43,915 nucleotides of DNA from an uncultured Oscillospiraceae bacterium (GTDB taxonomy: Bacteria > Bacillota > Clostridia > Oscillospirales > Oscillospiraceae). Location of the stretch: NCBI GenBank assembly GCA_910588105.1, contig CAJUQD010000021.1, positions 1-43,915 on the forward strand. The letters run 5' to 3'. Positions within the stretch are counted from its first letter, which is position 1; each line of letters starts with the position of its first letter. The translations under genes were made by a program, and so were the position numbers. Positions 8,612 to 17,818 of the stretch are shown piece by piece. The notes beneath the pieces were generated by a model. The model did no database searches, was not told the origin of the DNA, and was given only the letters and a program-made list of their open reading frames with translations.

Positions 8612-8632
8612 GCTGGTATAATCATATCCAGC
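8612..8632 (+). promoter_or_regulatory. Extended -10 promoter with overlapping inverted repeat, MFS gene
   Basis: TATAAT at 8617-8622 is preceded by TGG (8614-8616), giving an extended -10. No convincing -35 is present. An inverted repeat, GCTGG (8612-8616) and CCAGC (8628-8632), brackets the -10, with ATA/TAT pairing further in, so a repressor could sit on it. AAAAGGAGGAA follows as the ribosome binding site. Confidence 0.5.
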
Positions 8633-8652
8633 GCAAAAGGAGGAACCTGCAT

Positions 8653-9810
8653 ATGGTACACCTGCTTCTGGCCGTCATCTACCTCTCCTTCATCAGCCTG
8701 GGCCTGCCCGATTCCCTGCTGGGCTCGGCCTGGCCGGTGATGCACGCCGACCTGGGCGTGCCCACCTCCTGGGCCGGGGCGGTCGCCGTCATCATCTCCA
8801 TGGGCACGGTGGTGTCCAGCCTGCAAAGCGACCGGCTCACCAAAAGGCTGGGCGCCGGGCGGGTCACCGCCGCCAGCGTGGGGCTGACCGCCGCCGCCCT
8901 GTTCGGCTTCTCCGCCAGCGGGTCCTTCTGGGGGCTGTGCCTGTGGGCAATCCCCTACGGCCTGGGGGCGGGCAGCGTGGACGCGGCGCTGAACAACTAC
9001 GTGGCCCTGCACTACGCCAGCCGCCACATGAGCTGGCTGCACTGCATGTGGGGGCTGGGGGCGGCCGTGGGGCCCTATGTCATGGGGCTGGCCCTGTCCT
9101 CCGGGGCCGGGTGGCACATGGGCTACCGCTGCATCTCCCTGCTCCAGGTCGCCCTCACCGCCGTCCTTGTGGTCAGCCTGCCCCTGTGGCGGGTCCGCGG
9201 GGGCGCGGGCGGCGGGGAGGGCAGCGCCGCCCCCCTCACCCTCCCCCAGATTTTCCGCATCCCCGGGGCCAGGGAGGTCATGGTCACCTTTTTCTGCTAC
9301 TGCGCCCTGGAGCAGACCGCCATCCTGTGGGGCAGCAGCTACCTGCATCTTCACCGGGGCGTCCCGGCGGAGGCGGCGGCGGGCTACGCGGGGCTGTTCT
9401 TCCTCGGCATCACCGCGGGCCGGGCGCTGAGCGGCTTCCTCACCATGAAGCTCAGCGACCCCCAGATGATCCGGCTGGGCCAGGGCGTCATCGCCCTGGG
9501 CGTACTCATCCTGCTGCTGCCCCTGCGCATTTACGCCACCCTGGCGGGGCTGGCGCTGGTGGGGCTGGGGTGCGCCCCCATCTACCCCTGCGTCATCCAC
9601 TCCACCCCCGACCACTTCGGCGCGGACAAATCCCAGGCGGTCATCGGCGTGCAGATGGCCAGCGCCTATGTGGGCACCTGCCTGATGCCCCCCCTGTTCG
9701 GGCTGGTCTCCGACCACCTCAGCCCCGCGCTCTTCCCCCTCTACCTGCTGGCCATCCTGGCCGTCATGGCCTTCTCCCACGAGGCGCTGCTGCGCCGCGC
9801 CGGGGGCTGA
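8653..9810 (+). CDS. Major facilitator superfamily permease
   Basis: This 385-residue integral membrane protein has about 12 hydrophobic segments, in two halves of six separated by the charged loop WRVRGGAGGGEGS. The loop between helices 2 and 3 holds SDRLTKRLGAGRV, the MFS signature position. The overall look is of the FucP/sugar-permease-like MFS group, but I cannot name the substrate. ATG 8653 is preceded by AAAAGGAGGAACC at good spacing and starts right at the first membrane helix. It is divergent from feoAB and closed by a terminator shared with the convergent hemerythrin gene. It may be a stand-alone transcription unit. Confidence 0.8.
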   Translation: MVHLLLAVIYLSFISLGLPDSLLGSAWPVMHADLGVPTSWAGAVAVIISMGTVVSSLQSDRLTKRLGAGRVTAASVGLTAAALFGFSASGSFWGLCLWAIPYGLGAGSVDAALNNYVALHYASRHMSWLHCMWGLGAAVGPYVMGLALSSGAGWHMGYRCISLLQVALTAVLVVSLPLWRVRGGAGGGEGSAAPLTLPQIFRIPGAREVMVTFFCYCALEQTAILWGSSYLHLHRGVPAEAAAGYAGLFFLGITAGRALSGFLTMKLSDPQMIRLGQGVIALGVLILLLPLRIYATLAGLALVGLGCAPIYPCVIHSTPDHFGADKSQAVIGVQMASAYVGTCLMPPLFGLVSDHLSPALFPLYLLAILAVMAFSHEALLRRAGG

Positions 9811-9822
9811 GGCCCATGTTCG

Positions 9823-9870
9823 AAAAAAGCCCGGGACGCGGTGTGTATCCACCGCGTCCCGGGCTTTTTT
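9823..9870. terminator. Strong bidirectional terminator
   Basis: A 21-bp perfect stem pairs 9823-9843 with 9850-9870 around the six-base loop TGTATC, with A6 at one end and T6 at the other. It serves the MFS gene and the convergent hemerythrin-receiver gene. Confidence 0.95.
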
Positions 9871-9877
9871 GGCCCGT

Positions 9878-11221
9878 TCAGGCCAGCTTTTCAAAGAAAC
9901 CGTCGATTTTCTTTTTGATCTCCTCCGGCTTCAAGTATTTGAGCAGATACCCCATCGGCTTCAGGGCGAGCAGCTTGCGCACCACGTCCGGGTCCCCCCG
10001 TCCGGTGAGGAACACCACGGGAAGGTCCGCGAACGCCGGGTCCGAGCGGAGCATTTCCAGGGTCTGCCGCCCGTCGCATACCGGCATCTCGTAGTCCAGC
10101 AGCACCATGTCCGGCCGGTCCAGGGTGATGGTGCGGATGGCGGCCACCCCCGACTCGGCCAGCGACACCTCGTAGTCCTTCTCCAGCAGCCTCCTCATGG
10201 CCTCGCGCATGGTCAGCGAGTCGTCCACCACCAGCACCCGCCGCTTCCCGGAGGACTCCTCCCGGCGCGCCAGGTAGTCCTGGATTTCGGTCATGGCGTT
10301 CTCCGCCTGGATGGGGGTGCCCACCCCGCTCTCCAGCAGGTGGGGCGCAATGACGCAGTAGGCGAAGTACCCCGCGCCGCTGGTGTTGAACAGCAGGCTC
10401 ACCTGGGGCTTTTCCCGCTCGAACACCTTGCGGAACTGCTCGTAGGACAGCAGGTTCTCCTCCCTCAGCTCCTGCCCGCCAAAGGCGGGCACCAGCTCCA
10501 TCACCCGGCCCACAAACTGCCGTGCCGTATACCGGGCGGCGTTGATGAGCATGGAGTCCAGCTTGTTGGTCTGAAGGCCCAGCACCTTGCCCACGGTATT
10601 GAGCAGCAGCTTCTCCTCGAAGACCATAATGACCTCCTGCCGCTTCTCGTCCCCCTTGGCGCCGTAGACCAGGCGGTAGTACACCCCCTTGCCGAACTTC
10701 TCCCCGCCGTAGGCGCTGCTGATGGCCTGGGATTCCAGCTGGAACATGTCGAACACCAGCTGGACGATCACCTTTTTCAGCGCCTCCATCTCCTCCTCCG
10801 GCAGCAGGTCCCGCCACTGGCTGCTGCGCCCGCCGGTGATGGCCTGGTCCTCCGTCAGCGTGTGGCCGATGAGCCACCCCGCGCACACGCCCAGGAAATG
10901 GTTCACCGAATCCGGGTTGTAATCCGTCTCCTCCAGCTCCTGCTCCAGCACGGGCAGCGTATTCTCCCGGAATTCCTTGTGGATATGCCGGTGCGTCTCC
11001 AGCCCCTCGTAGCCGATGGAGGCCATATAGGCCTCCTCGTCCTCAAAATGCTTCGTGGTGTGGCTCTTGAAGTATTTCACGCCCTCCTGGCACGCCCAGC
11101 GGCTTTTCTCCTCCCCGTACTCAAAAAGCCGGTTGATGATTTTGAAAAGCCGCTGGTGTTCCTTGTCGATGGCCTCCACGCCGATGTTGAAACTGTCCTG
11201 CCAGACTAGCTGACTGTCCAT
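9878..11221 (-). CDS. Hemerythrin - CheX-like - receiver domain signalling protein
   Basis: This 447-residue cytoplasmic protein joins three modules. Residues 1-130 are a bacteriohemerythrin with the full di-iron ligand set: H22, H58, E62, H77, H81, H120 and D125. Residues about 180-310 look like a CheX/CheC fold (SMLINAARYTARQFVGRVM, then VSLLFNTSGAGYFAYCVI), though the usual E-x-x-N catalytic pair is not clear. Residues 327-447 are a receiver with the acidic pair D333/D334, phosphoacceptor D376 and T406. An oxygen- or iron-sensing phosphorelay protein is the natural inference. No histidine kinase is adjacent. ATG 11221 follows GGGGAGGGG; the much longer open frame upstream is only antisense to the carboxypeptidase gene. 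Confidence 0.8.
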   Translation of the reverse strand: MDSQLVWQDSFNIGVEAIDKEHQRLFKIINRLFEYGEEKSRWACQEGVKYFKSHTTKHFEDEEAYMASIGYEGLETHRHIHKEFRENTLPVLEQELEETDYNPDSVNHFLGVCAGWLIGHTLTEDQAITGGRSSQWRDLLPEEEMEALKKVIVQLVFDMFQLESQAISSAYGGEKFGKGVYYRLVYGAKGDEKRQEVIMVFEEKLLLNTVGKVLGLQTNKLDSMLINAARYTARQFVGRVMELVPAFGGQELREENLLSYEQFRKVFEREKPQVSLLFNTSGAGYFAYCVIAPHLLESGVGTPIQAENAMTEIQDYLARREESSGKRRVLVVDDSLTMREAMRRLLEKDYEVSLAESGVAAIRTITLDRPDMVLLDYEMPVCDGRQTLEMLRSDPAFADLPVVFLTGRGDPDVVRKLLALKPMGYLLKYLKPEEIKKKIDGFFEKLA

Positions 11222-11401
11222 ATAGACCCCTCCCCGCTTGATCCCTTCAAGCACATTGTTCGCTAAATTTTCCATTGCAGCCCTTATCCAAGCCATACTG
11301 CGCATGTCTTGTACATTGTACCACAGCCGCCGCCCCGCGTCTACTCCAAAAAAGGGCTGAAGCGGAAAAGGGCCCGCGTCCCACGCCGCCCTCTCCCAGC
11401 C

Positions 11402-11430
11402 TTGACAAACGTCCCGCAGTAGTATAGAAT
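11402..11430 (+). promoter_or_regulatory. Promoter of the SLH carboxypeptidase gene
   Basis: TTGACA (11402-11407), a 17-base spacer and TAGAAT (11425-11430) form a good sigma-A promoter about 75 bases before the ATG at 11504. The 282 bases between the hemerythrin gene start (11221) and this ATG otherwise hold nothing I can support. Confidence 0.75.
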
Positions 11431-11503
11431 GGGGATATGTACGTATTCCGCCCCAAAAAGCCGGGCGAAATACTGCAAAATGAACAAGAAAAAGGTGAGG
11501 AAG

Positions 11504-14500
11504 ATGAAGCAAGCACCCTGGAAAAAGGTCATTTCCCTGCTGACCGTGCTGGCCCTGTGCCTGTCCCTGACGGTTCTCCCGGCCCTGGCCGCGGAGCCCA
11601 CGGCGGACACCCCCTTCGTCAACGTCTCTGAAGACGGCGGCGAAAATTACATCAGCCTGTGCGACTCCCGCACGTTTAAGGCGTCCATCCCGGTGGACAT
11701 GACGGAGGCGGAGGCCAAGGCCATCGCCGACAGCGTGGTCTGGTCTCTGGTCTATGACGAGGAGTCTGACTACATTGACACCGACCTGTATCCCAGCCAC
11801 ACCAACGGCGGCCCGCTGACGGAGTGGAAGAACCGGGATGGGGAGAGCCCCCTCTTCAAAGACATCAAGACCGAGGTGTCCACCCAGAACGGTAAGGTCT
11901 GCCTGGTGCTGACCTTTGCCAACAACTATTATTACGACCAGTATCACGATTTGCCCAGCAACCTGCGCAGCTATCAGACCAACGGCGGTCTCTACCTTGA
12001 TCTGTGCGGCTGGTTCGATCTGGTTGTGACCAAGGCTGACAGCACCGAACTGGGCCGTCTGGACAGCGCCGTGAAGATCACCCCCTACGATGACTTCCAC
12101 ACCATGCGGGAGATCTACGCCAGCATGGACGAACTGGTGGACTACGCCAAGAAGAACACCGACCTCTACGTGGCGAAGGGGAGCATGGGCAAGAGCCAGG
12201 GCGACAATGGCCTGGACAAGCTGGATATGCCCTACCTCATCATCGCCAAGAGCAAGGAGGCCGTGGACAACTGGAAGTCCATCAAGGCCGAGGCGGAGAG
12301 CGACCCCACCGCCCTGATTGAGAAGATTGAGGACGGCTCCCTGGGCAATTATCAGGTTCCCGTGCTCTATTCCAACATCCACTCTAACGAGGTGGCCGCG
12401 CCTGACGGCGTGCTGAACTTCGCTTGGCTGCTGGTGAATACTGCGGCCAGCAAGGAGGGCACCGTTGACTACAAAAACCTCACCGGCTTTACCAAGGAAG
12501 GCGAGGCCAAGCTTGCCGAGCAGCTGGGCCCCAAGGGCGTTGAAGGCAGCATCGCCGTCCCGGACCTGGTGAAGGACACCGCCACCTATCTGGGCTTCCT
12601 TAAGGGCCAGGTGGTGAACGGCGAGACTGGGGACGGCACAGCCAAGGACGGCCCTGTCTCCTACTATGATGTCTCCGTCAACGTGAATCTGGAAAAGTAC
12701 TATGATGTGGAGACCGTCACGGTGGACGTGGATGAGCTGCTGGACGACGTGTTCTTCCTCATCGTCCCCGAGGAGAACGTGGAGGGCCGCACCTATCTGA
12801 CCCGCACCTCCTCCGGCGGCTTCGACCTGAACCGCGACAACTCCTTCCAGACCCAGGCCGAGACCCAGAACATGACCGCCTTTATCGCCCAGTGGAACCC
12901 CGTGTGCTTCACCGAGTTCCACGGCCAGCACCGCGAGTTCCAGGTGGAGCCCTGCGATCCCCCCCACGAGCCCAACTTTGAGTACGACCTGCTGGCCGAG
13001 CACCTGATGGCTGGCGGCGAAGCCTTGGGCATTGCCGCGGTGGCAAACAATGCGTTCTTTAACAGCTACTCCACCCCCCAGCGTGACTTGCTGACTTACA
13101 CAGGCAATAAGAACGCTGACGGCACCGACCAGGTGCAGTGGCTGGATCCCTGGGACGATATGTCCACCAGCTACACCCCCCAGTATTCCATGCTCCACGG
13201 CACCGTGGCCTACACGGTGGAGCTGCCCAGCCATAACGATGACTCGGTGGCCTTGGTGGTGTATGGTCAGCTGGGCCAATCCAAGTACGTAGCCGACAAC
13301 AAGGATTCTTTCCTGCTCAGCCAGACCAAGATTTTCGAGCGCGGCGTCACCAACGCCAACTCCAACGCCTATGAGCTGGTGGGCCAGTGGTTCTGCGACC
13401 AGTACGACGTGGAGGGCGGCGAGGCCGCGACCTTCCGCCCCGAGTACGACGGCGAGGGCCAGAACGGCAACTTCTATCCCGAGTGCTACATCATCCCCCT
13501 GGACGGCGCCCACCAGAAGAACCTGGACGCCGCCAACCAGATGCTCACCTACCTCACCCGCAACGGCGTGAAGGTGATGTTCGCCGACAAGGCCTTCACC
13601 TACGCCGGCACCGAGTACCCCGCCGGCACCGCCGTGGTGTCCATGTACCAGGCCAAGCGCAGCGTGGCCAACGGCGTGCTGTATGACGGCACCGTCATCA
13701 CCGGCTGGCCCGTGCTCTACTCCGAGGGCATCACCGCCTTCAACAAGACCCGCGGCTTCGACATGGCCACCTGCGCCGAGCCCGCCGCCTACGAGACCAT
13801 CGCCGCCGCCTGCACCGAAAAGGCCAAGTGGACCGTGGCCTCCGACAAGGTGGACACCGACCAGGTGATCCTGAAGAACACCTCCGAGGCCGCCATCATG
13901 GCCGTCAACGAGCTGCTCAAGGCCGGCAAGGACGTGGGTCTCATCATCAGCGGCGACTATGTGGGCAGCTTCCTTGTCTCCAAGGCGGACTACGCGCGCG
14001 TGTCCGGCAAGCACCTGCTCACCGCCGCCCCTGTGGACGGCAGCGCCCCCGAGGCCCGCAGCCTGGACCACGCCCCCGTCGTCTACATCGCGGGCAAGGG
14101 CGGCGACAACGCCTCCGGCTTCGTGAAGGCCTCCCTGGTGTCCGGCTCCTACGCCTACAACTACGACCGCCAGTCCCTGCGCACCATGGGCTTTGAGACC
14201 ACCGACGACCCCGCCAAGGCCGACCTGATTATTGGCGCGGCCGCCCTGGATGACGCCGCCCTGGCCGCCGTCAAAGCGGGCACCCCCTACATTGGCTACG
14301 GCTCCTCCACCGTCCGTTCCGCCGCCAAGCTCTTTGCCGAGGGCGCGCTGGTGCGGGAGGTTGCCAGCGGCAACGCCATGGACGCGCTGGGCTACGTGAC
14401 CTATCCCTCCAAGAGCCTGATTACCGCCAGCTACGTGTCCGAGGGCGACTACATCATGTACGGCTACGGCGCGGGCTACTTCACCGCCATCCCCGACGCC

Positions 14501-15280
14501 GCCCAGGTGCTGGTGCGCATGGACGGCTCCAAGGAGCTGCTGGAGGGCTTCCTCCCCGCCGGCGATGGTCTGAATACCTTCAAGGACAACTCCATCCAGG
14601 CCATTTCCTATCGCGAGAACGGCATGAACGTGGTGCTCTTCGCCAATACCCTGACCAACAAGGTGCACCAGCGCGACGAGTTCACCTTCGTGGCCAACGC
14701 CGCTTTCTGCGCCGTGAGCCACGACTTCAAGGATGTGCGCTATAACGCCTGGTACGCGGGCACTGTGGACGCCGTTGTGGACGCCGGCCTGATGGGCGGC
14801 ACCGCCCCCGATGCCTTCAATCCCGACGGCGCCGTCTCCCGCGAGATGGTGGCCACCACCCTGTACCGCATCGCCGGCTCCCCCGAGGTGAAGGGCGATG
14901 AGCTGGACGCCTTCACCGACGCGGCCGACATCCACGACTGGGCCCGCGACGCCATGCTGTGGGCCGTCCAGGAGAAGGTGCTGGAGGGCGGAAACGGCGC
15001 CCTGCGGCCCCGCGACACCGCCACCCGCCAGGAGCTGGCCGCCATCTTCTACCGCAACGCCGGTTCCCAAAAGGCAGAGGGCGACAACCTGAAGGACTTC
15101 GCCGATGTGGACACCATCGCCGACTGGGCCAAGGACGCCGCCAACTGGTGTGCCGCCAACGGCATCATCAAGGGCATTGAGAACGTCGACGTCCACGGCA
15201 GCCTCAGCTTCTCCCCCAAGACCACCGCCGTCCGCGCCCAGCTGGCCGCCATGCTGCTGCGGGTCCAGGACGCGCAGTGA
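11504..15280 (+). CDS. Secreted M14 zinc carboxypeptidase with three SLH repeats
   Basis: This 1258-residue exported protein starts with a signal peptide (KK, then a hydrophobic run, cleavage near LPALA-AEP at about residue 30). The M14 metallopeptidase domain shows the zinc pair H293-x-x-E296 in NIHSNEVAAP, a likely third ligand H473 or H476 in EFHGQHREF, and the catalytic glutamate E573 in YTVELPSHND. A middle region of about 450 residues follows; parts resemble the glutamine-amidotransferase-like domain found after some M14 domains. The last 190 residues are three SLH repeats (near 1073, 1133 and 1196), which tether proteins to pyruvylated wall polymer. It probably trims peptides at the cell surface. 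ATG 11504 is preferred over 11480 because AAGGTGAGG precedes it. Confidence 0.88.
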   Translation: MKQAPWKKVISLLTVLALCLSLTVLPALAAEPTADTPFVNVSEDGGENYISLCDSRTFKASIPVDMTEAEAKAIADSVVWSLVYDEESDYIDTDLYPSHTNGGPLTEWKNRDGESPLFKDIKTEVSTQNGKVCLVLTFANNYYYDQYHDLPSNLRSYQTNGGLYLDLCGWFDLVVTKADSTELGRLDSAVKITPYDDFHTMREIYASMDELVDYAKKNTDLYVAKGSMGKSQGDNGLDKLDMPYLIIAKSKEAVDNWKSIKAEAESDPTALIEKIEDGSLGNYQVPVLYSNIHSNEVAAPDGVLNFAWLLVNTAASKEGTVDYKNLTGFTKEGEAKLAEQLGPKGVEGSIAVPDLVKDTATYLGFLKGQVVNGETGDGTAKDGPVSYYDVSVNVNLEKYYDVETVTVDVDELLDDVFFLIVPEENVEGRTYLTRTSSGGFDLNRDNSFQTQAETQNMTAFIAQWNPVCFTEFHGQHREFQVEPCDPPHEPNFEYDLLAEHLMAGGEALGIAAVANNAFFNSYSTPQRDLLTYTGNKNADGTDQVQWLDPWDDMSTSYTPQYSMLHGTVAYTVELPSHNDDSVALVVYGQLGQSKYVADNKDSFLLSQTKIFERGVTNANSNAYELVGQWFCDQYDVEGGEAATFRPEYDGEGQNGNFYPECYIIPLDGAHQKNLDAANQMLTYLTRNGVKVMFADKAFTYAGTEYPAGTAVVSMYQAKRSVANGVLYDGTVITGWPVLYSEGITAFNKTRGFDMATCAEPAAYETIAAACTEKAKWTVASDKVDTDQVILKNTSEAAIMAVNELLKAGKDVGLIISGDYVGSFLVSKADYARVSGKHLLTAAPVDGSAPEARSLDHAPVVYIAGKGGDNASGFVKASLVSGSYAYNYDRQSLRTMGFETTDDPAKADLIIGAAALDDAALAAVKAGTPYIGYGSSTVRSAAKLFAEGALVREVASGNAMDALGYVTYPSKSLITASYVSEGDYIMYGYGAGYFTAIPDAAQVLVRMDGSKELLEGFLPAGDGLNTFKDNSIQAISYRENGMNVVLFANTLTNKVHQRDEFTFVANAAFCAVSHDFKDVRYNAWYAGTVDAVVDAGLMGGTAPDAFNPDGAVSREMVATTLYRIAGSPEVKGDELDAFTDAADIHDWARDAMLWAVQEKVLEGGNGALRPRDTATRQELAAIFYRNAGSQKAEGDNLKDFADVDTIADWAKDAANWCAANGIIKGIENVDVHGSLSFSPKTTAVRAQLAAMLLRVQDAQ

Positions 15281-15317
15281 TCTTCCCCTGACCGTTCCGT
15301 TCATTGTCCGAAGCACA

Positions 15318-15358
15318 GCGGCGCCCCGCCAGATCCGGCGAGGCGCCGCCCTTTTTTT
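15318..15358 (+). terminator. Terminator of the carboxypeptidase gene
   Basis: The stem GCGGCGCC (15318-15325) pairs with GGCGCCGC (15342-15349), with further GC pairing inside, and a run of seven T's follows at 15352-15358. Confidence 0.9.
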
Positions 15359-15398
15359 CCGGGACCACATCCACCTCCGAAAAAGTGTCCAAAAGGGC

Positions 15399-15427
15399 TT
15401 GCACCGGGTAACAAACAGTGGTACATT
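15399..15427 (+). promoter_or_regulatory. Promoter of ppk1
   Basis: TTGCAC (15399-15404), a 17-base spacer and TACATT (15422-15427) form a moderate sigma-A promoter. It lies about 40 bases before the ATG at 15470, which has GAGGAGGCG upstream. Confidence 0.6.
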
Positions 15428-15469
15428 ATTTCATAGGCAGCCCCAACCCAACGAGGAGGCGAATCCGCC

Positions 15470-17749
15470 ATGAAAGAACAATGCCCTTCCCCAGCCCCCA
15501 GCGCCGCCCCAAGCCAGTGCTACGTCAACCGGGAGCTGTCCTGGCTCCAGTTCAACCGCCGGGTGCTGGAGGAGGCGGAGGACCCTGCCAATCCCCTGTG
15601 CGAACGGCTGAATTTCGCCTCCATCTTCCAGAGCAACCTGGACGAGTTCTATATGGTCCGGATGGGTATGCTCATGGACACCCTCCACCTGGAGAGCCGG
15701 GACGACAAAACCGGGCTGACCAGCGCCCAGCAGGCCGCCGCCGTGCTGGACCAGACCCGGGAATACCTGGCCGGCCGGGACCGGGTGTGCAGGGAGCTGC
15801 TGCGGGAGCTGGCGGGCCAGGGGGTGGAGCTGTGCCGGTTCCACAGCCTCCAGGACAAGACCCAGTCCTTTTTGGAAAAATACTTTACCTCCAACGTGCT
15901 GCCCCTGCTCTCCCCCCAGATCATCGGGCGCAAGCAGCCCTTCCCCTTCCTGCGCAACAAGCAGATTTACGCCGTGGCCATCCTGAAGACCAAGGGCGGC
16001 GGCGAGCGCATGGGCATCGTCCCCTGCGGCGAGGGCGTCCTGCGCCGCCTGGTCCCCCTCCCCGGCGAGGGCGGGCGGTTTGTGCTGGTAGAGGAGCTGA
16101 TCGCCGGATTCCTCCCCAAGATTTTCACCCATTATAAGGTGGAGGGCACCGTGCTTATCCGGCTGGTGCGCAGCGCCGACATCCACATGGACGACGCCTC
16201 GTCGGAGATGGGCGGGATGCTGGCGGAGGAATACCGCAAGAGCATGGAGAAGATGGTCCGCCGCCGCAAGCGCCTCCAGCCCGTGCGGCTGGACTACCAG
16301 GGCAAGCTCACCGACTCCGTGCGGGACAGCCTGTGCTCCTGCCTGGGGCTGTCCAAAAAGCACCTGTTTTCCAGCGGCGTCCCCCTGGATCTCGCCTTCA
16401 TGGGGGCGCTGCGGGATATGCTCCGGGATAAGACGGAGCTGTTCTACCCCCGCCGGGTGCCCCAGAACTCCCCCAACGTGGATCCCCTGGTCCCCATGGT
16501 AGAGCAGATCCGCCGCCGCGACCTGATGCTCTCCTATCCCTATGAGAGCGTGCGGCCCCTGCTGCGCCTCCTCCAGGAGGCGGGCCAGGACCCGGACGTG
16601 GTGTCCATCAAGATGACCCTCTACCGGGTGGCCCACAACAGCAAAATCGTGGAGGCCCTGGTGGACGCCGCCGAAAACGGCAAAGAGGTGGTGGCCCTGG
16701 TGGAGCTGCGGGCCCGGTTCGACGAGGAAAACAACATCGGCTGGTCCCGGGTGCTGGAACAGGCCGGGTGCCGGGTGATCTACGGCCTGGACGGGCTGAA
16801 GGTCCACTCCAAGCTGCTGCTCATCACCCGGATGCACCAGGGCCAGGTGGAGTATATCACCCAGGTGGGCACGGGAAACTATAACGAGGACACCGTGCGG
16901 CTGTACACCGACTTCGCCCTTATGACCGCCGACGCGGAAATCGGCGCGGAGGCCGCCGGGGTGTTCAACGCCCTGTCCATGGGCGAGGTGGTGGAGGACA
17001 GCGGGCAGCTGCTGGTGGCCCCCGCCTGCCTGAAAACCAAAATCACCGCCCTCATCGACGGGGAAATTGAGCGGGCCAGGGCGGGAAGCCCCGCCTACCT
17101 GGGCTTCAAGCTCAACGGGCTCACCGATAAGCAGCTCATCGACAAGCTCATTGAGGCGTCCCAGGCCGGGGTGAAAATCGACCTGGTGGTGCGGGGCATC
17201 TGCTGCCTCATCGGAGGCGTGCCCGGCCTGACGGAACATATCCGGGTGGTGAGCATCGTGGGGCGCTATCTGGAGCACGCCCGCATCTATCTCTTCGGCA
17301 CGGGAGAACGCAGGGAGGTCTACATCTCCTCCGCCGACTTCATGACCCGCAACACCACCCGCCGGGTGGAGGTGGCCGCCCCCGTCCATGACCCGGACCT
17401 GCGCGCCCATCTGGAGCAGGTGTTCCAGGACCAGCTCCGGGACACCGCCAAGGGCCGGGTGCAGCAGCCGGACGGCACCTATATCCGGGCCCAGGGGGAG
17501 CTGTTCAACTCCCAGGAGTGGTTCTGCGACCAGGCCTATTGCGGCGCGTGGGCACGGCCCGCCCTCCAAAAGCCGGCCCCCGCCCCGCAGGGCGCGGCAA
17601 AACCGGAAAAGCGGCCCGCCGCCGCACCCAAGCGCCCCGCGGCCAGGCCCCTGCCCGCCAAGGAACCCCCCGTCCCCCAAAAACGGCCCGCCGTCAAGGT
17701 CCAGGTCCGGCCCGCCGGCCTGCTGGGCCGCCTCTTCCGGCGGGGCTGA
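15470..17749 (+). CDS. ppk1: Polyphosphate kinase 1
   Basis: PPK1 reversibly makes inorganic polyphosphate from ATP. This 759-residue protein opens with the family N-terminus (YVNRELSWLQFNRRVLEEAED ... NLDEFYMVR). It has the phosphorylated histidine H446 in DGLKVHSKLLLI and the second active-site histidine H603 in YLEHARIYLFG, both in the phospholipase-D-like C-terminal domains. After the conserved core comes a Pro/Ala/Lys-rich tail of about 65 residues (about 695-759) that I do not recall in standard PPK1; it may bind polyphosphate or be disordered. The next gene, a phosphofructokinase, starts 69 bases downstream with no terminator between, so both may share one transcript. Confidence 0.95.
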   Translation: MKEQCPSPAPSAAPSQCYVNRELSWLQFNRRVLEEAEDPANPLCERLNFASIFQSNLDEFYMVRMGMLMDTLHLESRDDKTGLTSAQQAAAVLDQTREYLAGRDRVCRELLRELAGQGVELCRFHSLQDKTQSFLEKYFTSNVLPLLSPQIIGRKQPFPFLRNKQIYAVAILKTKGGGERMGIVPCGEGVLRRLVPLPGEGGRFVLVEELIAGFLPKIFTHYKVEGTVLIRLVRSADIHMDDASSEMGGMLAEEYRKSMEKMVRRRKRLQPVRLDYQGKLTDSVRDSLCSCLGLSKKHLFSSGVPLDLAFMGALRDMLRDKTELFYPRRVPQNSPNVDPLVPMVEQIRRRDLMLSYPYESVRPLLRLLQEAGQDPDVVSIKMTLYRVAHNSKIVEALVDAAENGKEVVALVELRARFDEENNIGWSRVLEQAGCRVIYGLDGLKVHSKLLLITRMHQGQVEYITQVGTGNYNEDTVRLYTDFALMTADAEIGAEAAGVFNALSMGEVVEDSGQLLVAPACLKTKITALIDGEIERARAGSPAYLGFKLNGLTDKQLIDKLIEASQAGVKIDLVVRGICCLIGGVPGLTEHIRVVSIVGRYLEHARIYLFGTGERREVYISSADFMTRNTTRRVEVAAPVHDPDLRAHLEQVFQDQLRDTAKGRVQQPDGTYIRAQGELFNSQEWFCDQAYCGAWARPALQKPAPAPQGAAKPEKRPAAAPKRPAARPLPAKEPPVPQKRPAVKVQVRPAGLLGRLFRRG

Positions 17750-17818
17750 GCGCACCCCATGTCACCAAGGCCGGGAACGGCTTAAAATACAATATGGTTT
17801 GAAAGGGAGCGACACATC

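Noticed and set aside
9878..15370. A 1830-residue open frame on the minus strand
   Set aside because: Only the first 1344 bases (up to 11221) encode recognisable domains. The rest is antisense to the carboxypeptidase gene, with low-complexity Gly/Val/His-rich translation typical of GC-rich shadow frames.
15431..17755. A 774-residue minus-strand frame opposite ppk1
   Set aside because: It is the antisense shadow of a well-supported polyphosphate kinase.
17781..17793. TACAAT-containing stretch as a separate promoter for the phosphofructokinase gene
   Set aside because: No -35-like hexamer lies at a proper distance (CCAAGG at the 17-base position); too weak to call.
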